Notes under the pieces: model-generated
Told to the model about the DNA's origin: nothing
The model's input: the letters and a program-made list of their open reading frames with translations, nothing else
Database searches by the model: none
NCBI GenBank assembly: GCA_050313995.1
Contig: JBNPMM010000001.1
Reading direction: 5' to 3' (one strand)
DNA: 64,000 bases
Origin: JAUMWX01 sp023394215
GTDB lineage: Bacteria > Bacillota > Clostridia > Tissierellales > Peptoniphilaceae
In this document: positions 62,494-64,000 of the stretch, in pieces
Layout of the letters: each line of letters starts with the position of its first letter
Position numbering within the stretch: position 1 is the first letter of the stretch
Translations under genes and position numbers: made by a program

Positions 62494-64000
62494 TTACTTG
62501 TTTGATGAACAATCCTCATTGCTGCAAACTATTTCGTCCACCCTTCTGTTTTTCCTATGCACCATAAGCGATCCGCATTCCGGACATTTTTCCCCTGTAG
62601 GTTTGTCCCATGAAGCCCAATCACAGGAAGGATAATTGGAACAACCATAGAAAACTTTACCTCTTTTGGATATTTTTTCTATTATATTTCCTCCACACTT
62701 GGTACACTTTATCCCTGTACTCTTAACTATTGCCTTGGTAAAGGTACATGTAGGAAAATTGGAACAGCCTATAAACCTTCCGTTTCTCCCATCTTTATAT
62801 AGAAGATCTCCCCCACATTCAGGGCATTTTTCCCCTGTAGTTTCCTTCTTTATTTCAAATGCCTTCTCAGACTCCTTAGCACTTTCAAGATCCTTCTTAA
62901 AACTTAAATAAAAATCCTTCATAAGGTTTTTCCAGTTAAGTTTTTTATCTTCTATTTTATCGAGTTCGTTTTCCATCCTTGCAGTAAACTCTTCATCTAT
63001 AACCGTATTGAAATATTCAAGCAGGAGTTCTGTAACCGTAAAGCCTAAATCGGTAGGAATAAGCTGCTTATTCTCAATTACTATATAGTTTCTTGATAAG
63101 ATACTCTTTATTATAGATGAATAGGTGGATGGTCTTCCTATTCCGTTTTCCTCCAATTTCTTAACCAGGGTTGCCTCACTATACCTCGGTTTAGGTTTGG
63201 TAAAGTGCTGTGACTTTTCAAGTTTATCCTGTGAAAAAGTATAGCCAACTTCCATATCCGGCAAAATAATAGTATTGTCCGATATTTTCCAAACTTTTGA
63301 AAATCCGTCAAATAAATTTATGGATCCGCTCGCCTTAAATATGTTTCCCTTATTTTCTATGTCATACCTTGTAGATAGAAAATCTGCCGGATTCATTTGT
63401 GAAGCCAAAGTCCTTTCCCAAATGAGCTTATATAATTTAAATTGTTCCTTAGTAAGATATTTTTCCAATCTTTCAGGTGTTCTATAAATAGATGATACCC
63501 TTACGGCCTCATGTGCATCCTGACTTCCTATCCTCTTTTTATCATATGAAAACCCCTTTGAAGCATATTCATCCCCAAAGTTATCCTTTATATAAGATAA
63601 GGCCTCTCCAATTATTTGACTTGATAACCTTGTTGAATCAGTTCTCATATATGAGATCAATCCAACGCTCCCCTCATCACCTATATAAATACCTTCATAT
63701 AACTGCTGAGCTAAAGACATGGTCTTTGATGTTGAAAAGTTCAGTCTTTTTGATGCTTCCTGCTGTAAAGTTGATGTGGTAAAAGGAGGGTATGCCCTTC
63801 TTGAAATCTTTTTACTCGCCTTATCTATAATCCTATAAGCATTGGGATCTAAACTTTCTATAATATCATCAGCATCCTTTTCACTCAGTATCTTCTTTGA
63901 TTTGATCTTAGCACCGTCAAAAGTCCCAAAATATCTGGATTCAAAATTAATTTTATCCTTTTTAGCATACACATTTAAAGTCCAATATTCCTGTGCTTCA
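62494..64000 (-). CDS. topA: DNA topoisomerase I, C-terminal part, cut by window edge
   Basis: About 500 codons of a type IA topoisomerase; the frame continues past the right edge (EAQEYWTLNVYAKKDK precedes the first internal GTG). The active-site Tyr lies in VGLISYMRTDSTRLS; LEENGIGRPSTYSSIIKSIL and the hinge follow. Three C-terminal zinc ribbons are visible (CPECGGDLLY...CSNFPTC; CTKCGGNIIE...CSNYPSC; CPECGSLMVH...CSNEDC). It relaxes negative supercoils. The 5' third, including the TOPRIM domain, is outside. Confidence 0.96.
   Translation of the reverse strand, partial: EAQEYWTLNVYAKKDKINFESRYFGTFDGAKIKSKKILSEKDADDIIESLDPNAYRIIDKASKKISRRAYPPFTTSTLQQEASKRLNFSTSKTMSLAQQLYEGIYIGDEGSVGLISYMRTDSTRLSSQIIGEALSYIKDNFGDEYASKGFSYDKKRIGSQDAHEAVRVSSIYRTPERLEKYLTKEQFKLYKLIWERTLASQMNPADFLSTRYDIENKGNIFKASGSINLFDGFSKVWKISDNTIILPDMEVGYTFSQDKLEKSQHFTKPKPRYSEATLVKKLEENGIGRPSTYSSIIKSILSRNYIVIENKQLIPTDLGFTVTELLLEYFNTVIDEEFTARMENELDKIEDKKLNWKNLMKDFYLSFKKDLESAKESEKAFEIKKETTGEKCPECGGDLLYKDGRNGRFIGCSNFPTCTFTKAIVKSTGIKCTKCGGNIIEKISKRGKVFYGCSNYPSCDWASWDKPTGEKCPECGSLMVHRKNRRVDEIVCSNEDCSSNK

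Noticed and set aside
1..64000. CRISPR arrays, prophage or insertion sequence genes
   Set aside because: I saw no regularly spaced repeats, Cas, integrase, transposase or phage structural genes in the window.

Overview
The window is AT-rich DNA with the gene content and gene order of a low-G+C Gram-positive anaerobe. The conserved strings (yajC-tgt-queA-ruvBAC; gmk-rpoZ-coaBC-priA-def-fmt-rsmB-rlmN-prpC-prkC-rsgA-rpe-thiN), the glmS ribozyme, HPr/CcpA-type sugar control and an FCT-like sortase-built pilus fit Firmicutes sensu lato. A Peptoniphilaceae/Tissierellia coccus is my best guess; this is inference, since no rRNA is present. Most genes lie on the minus strand.

Layout. 1-7654: a cut-off rel gene, recJ, yajC, tgt, queA, ruvB, ruvA, ruvC and an unrecognised 238-aa gene, read leftward as one run. 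7852-8230: a three-tRNA unit (Met, Gly, Arg) with a strong promoter and two terminators. 8294-14982: an OatA-type acyltransferase, purB-purA with a small DUF1905 gene, and a MATE transporter. 15019-17149: a decayed patch holding an ABC-2 permease pseudogene, a permease lacking its N-terminal half and a LysR-type regulator lacking its HTH. 17265-18877: an intact two-gene ABC exporter. 19143-23776: an orphan coiled-coil gene, greA-lysS (LysRS carries an extra tRNA-binding domain), an HD hydrolase, a metallophosphoesterase and a YdbC-like ssDNA-binding protein.

23841-24167 holds a well-delimited, apparently untranslated RNA gene on the plus strand with promoter, terminator, long closing helix and several hairpins. 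24212-27303 is a three-gene SPFH / zinc-ribbon / TPM membrane-stress module like B. subtilis ydjGHI but without an adjacent pspA. recX and a GIY-YIG gene follow on the plus strand. 28306-42920 is a nearly continuous leftward housekeeping string for translation, cell-wall signalling, protein maturation and replication restart, starting at a promoter before yicC. rqcH is divergent from it. 45065-50308 encodes a very large secreted subtilisin-like protease. glmS (plus) is preceded by its self-cleaving ribozyme.

52719-62276: a PTS core (ptsH, ptsI and a following unknown gene) with a CcpA-like regulator, then a pilus operon in the order tip adhesin with vWA domain, 66-aa DivIVA-like protein, SipA-like pseudo-signal-peptidase, shaft pilin, class B sortase, basal pilin. 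This matches the plan of streptococcal FCT pilus islands. A structured terminator/leader RNA lies between topA (cut by the right edge) and the pilus promoter. The candidates I find most worth following are the 23.9-24.2 kb RNA, the pilus operon with its small extra protein, and the decayed regulator/permease pair.
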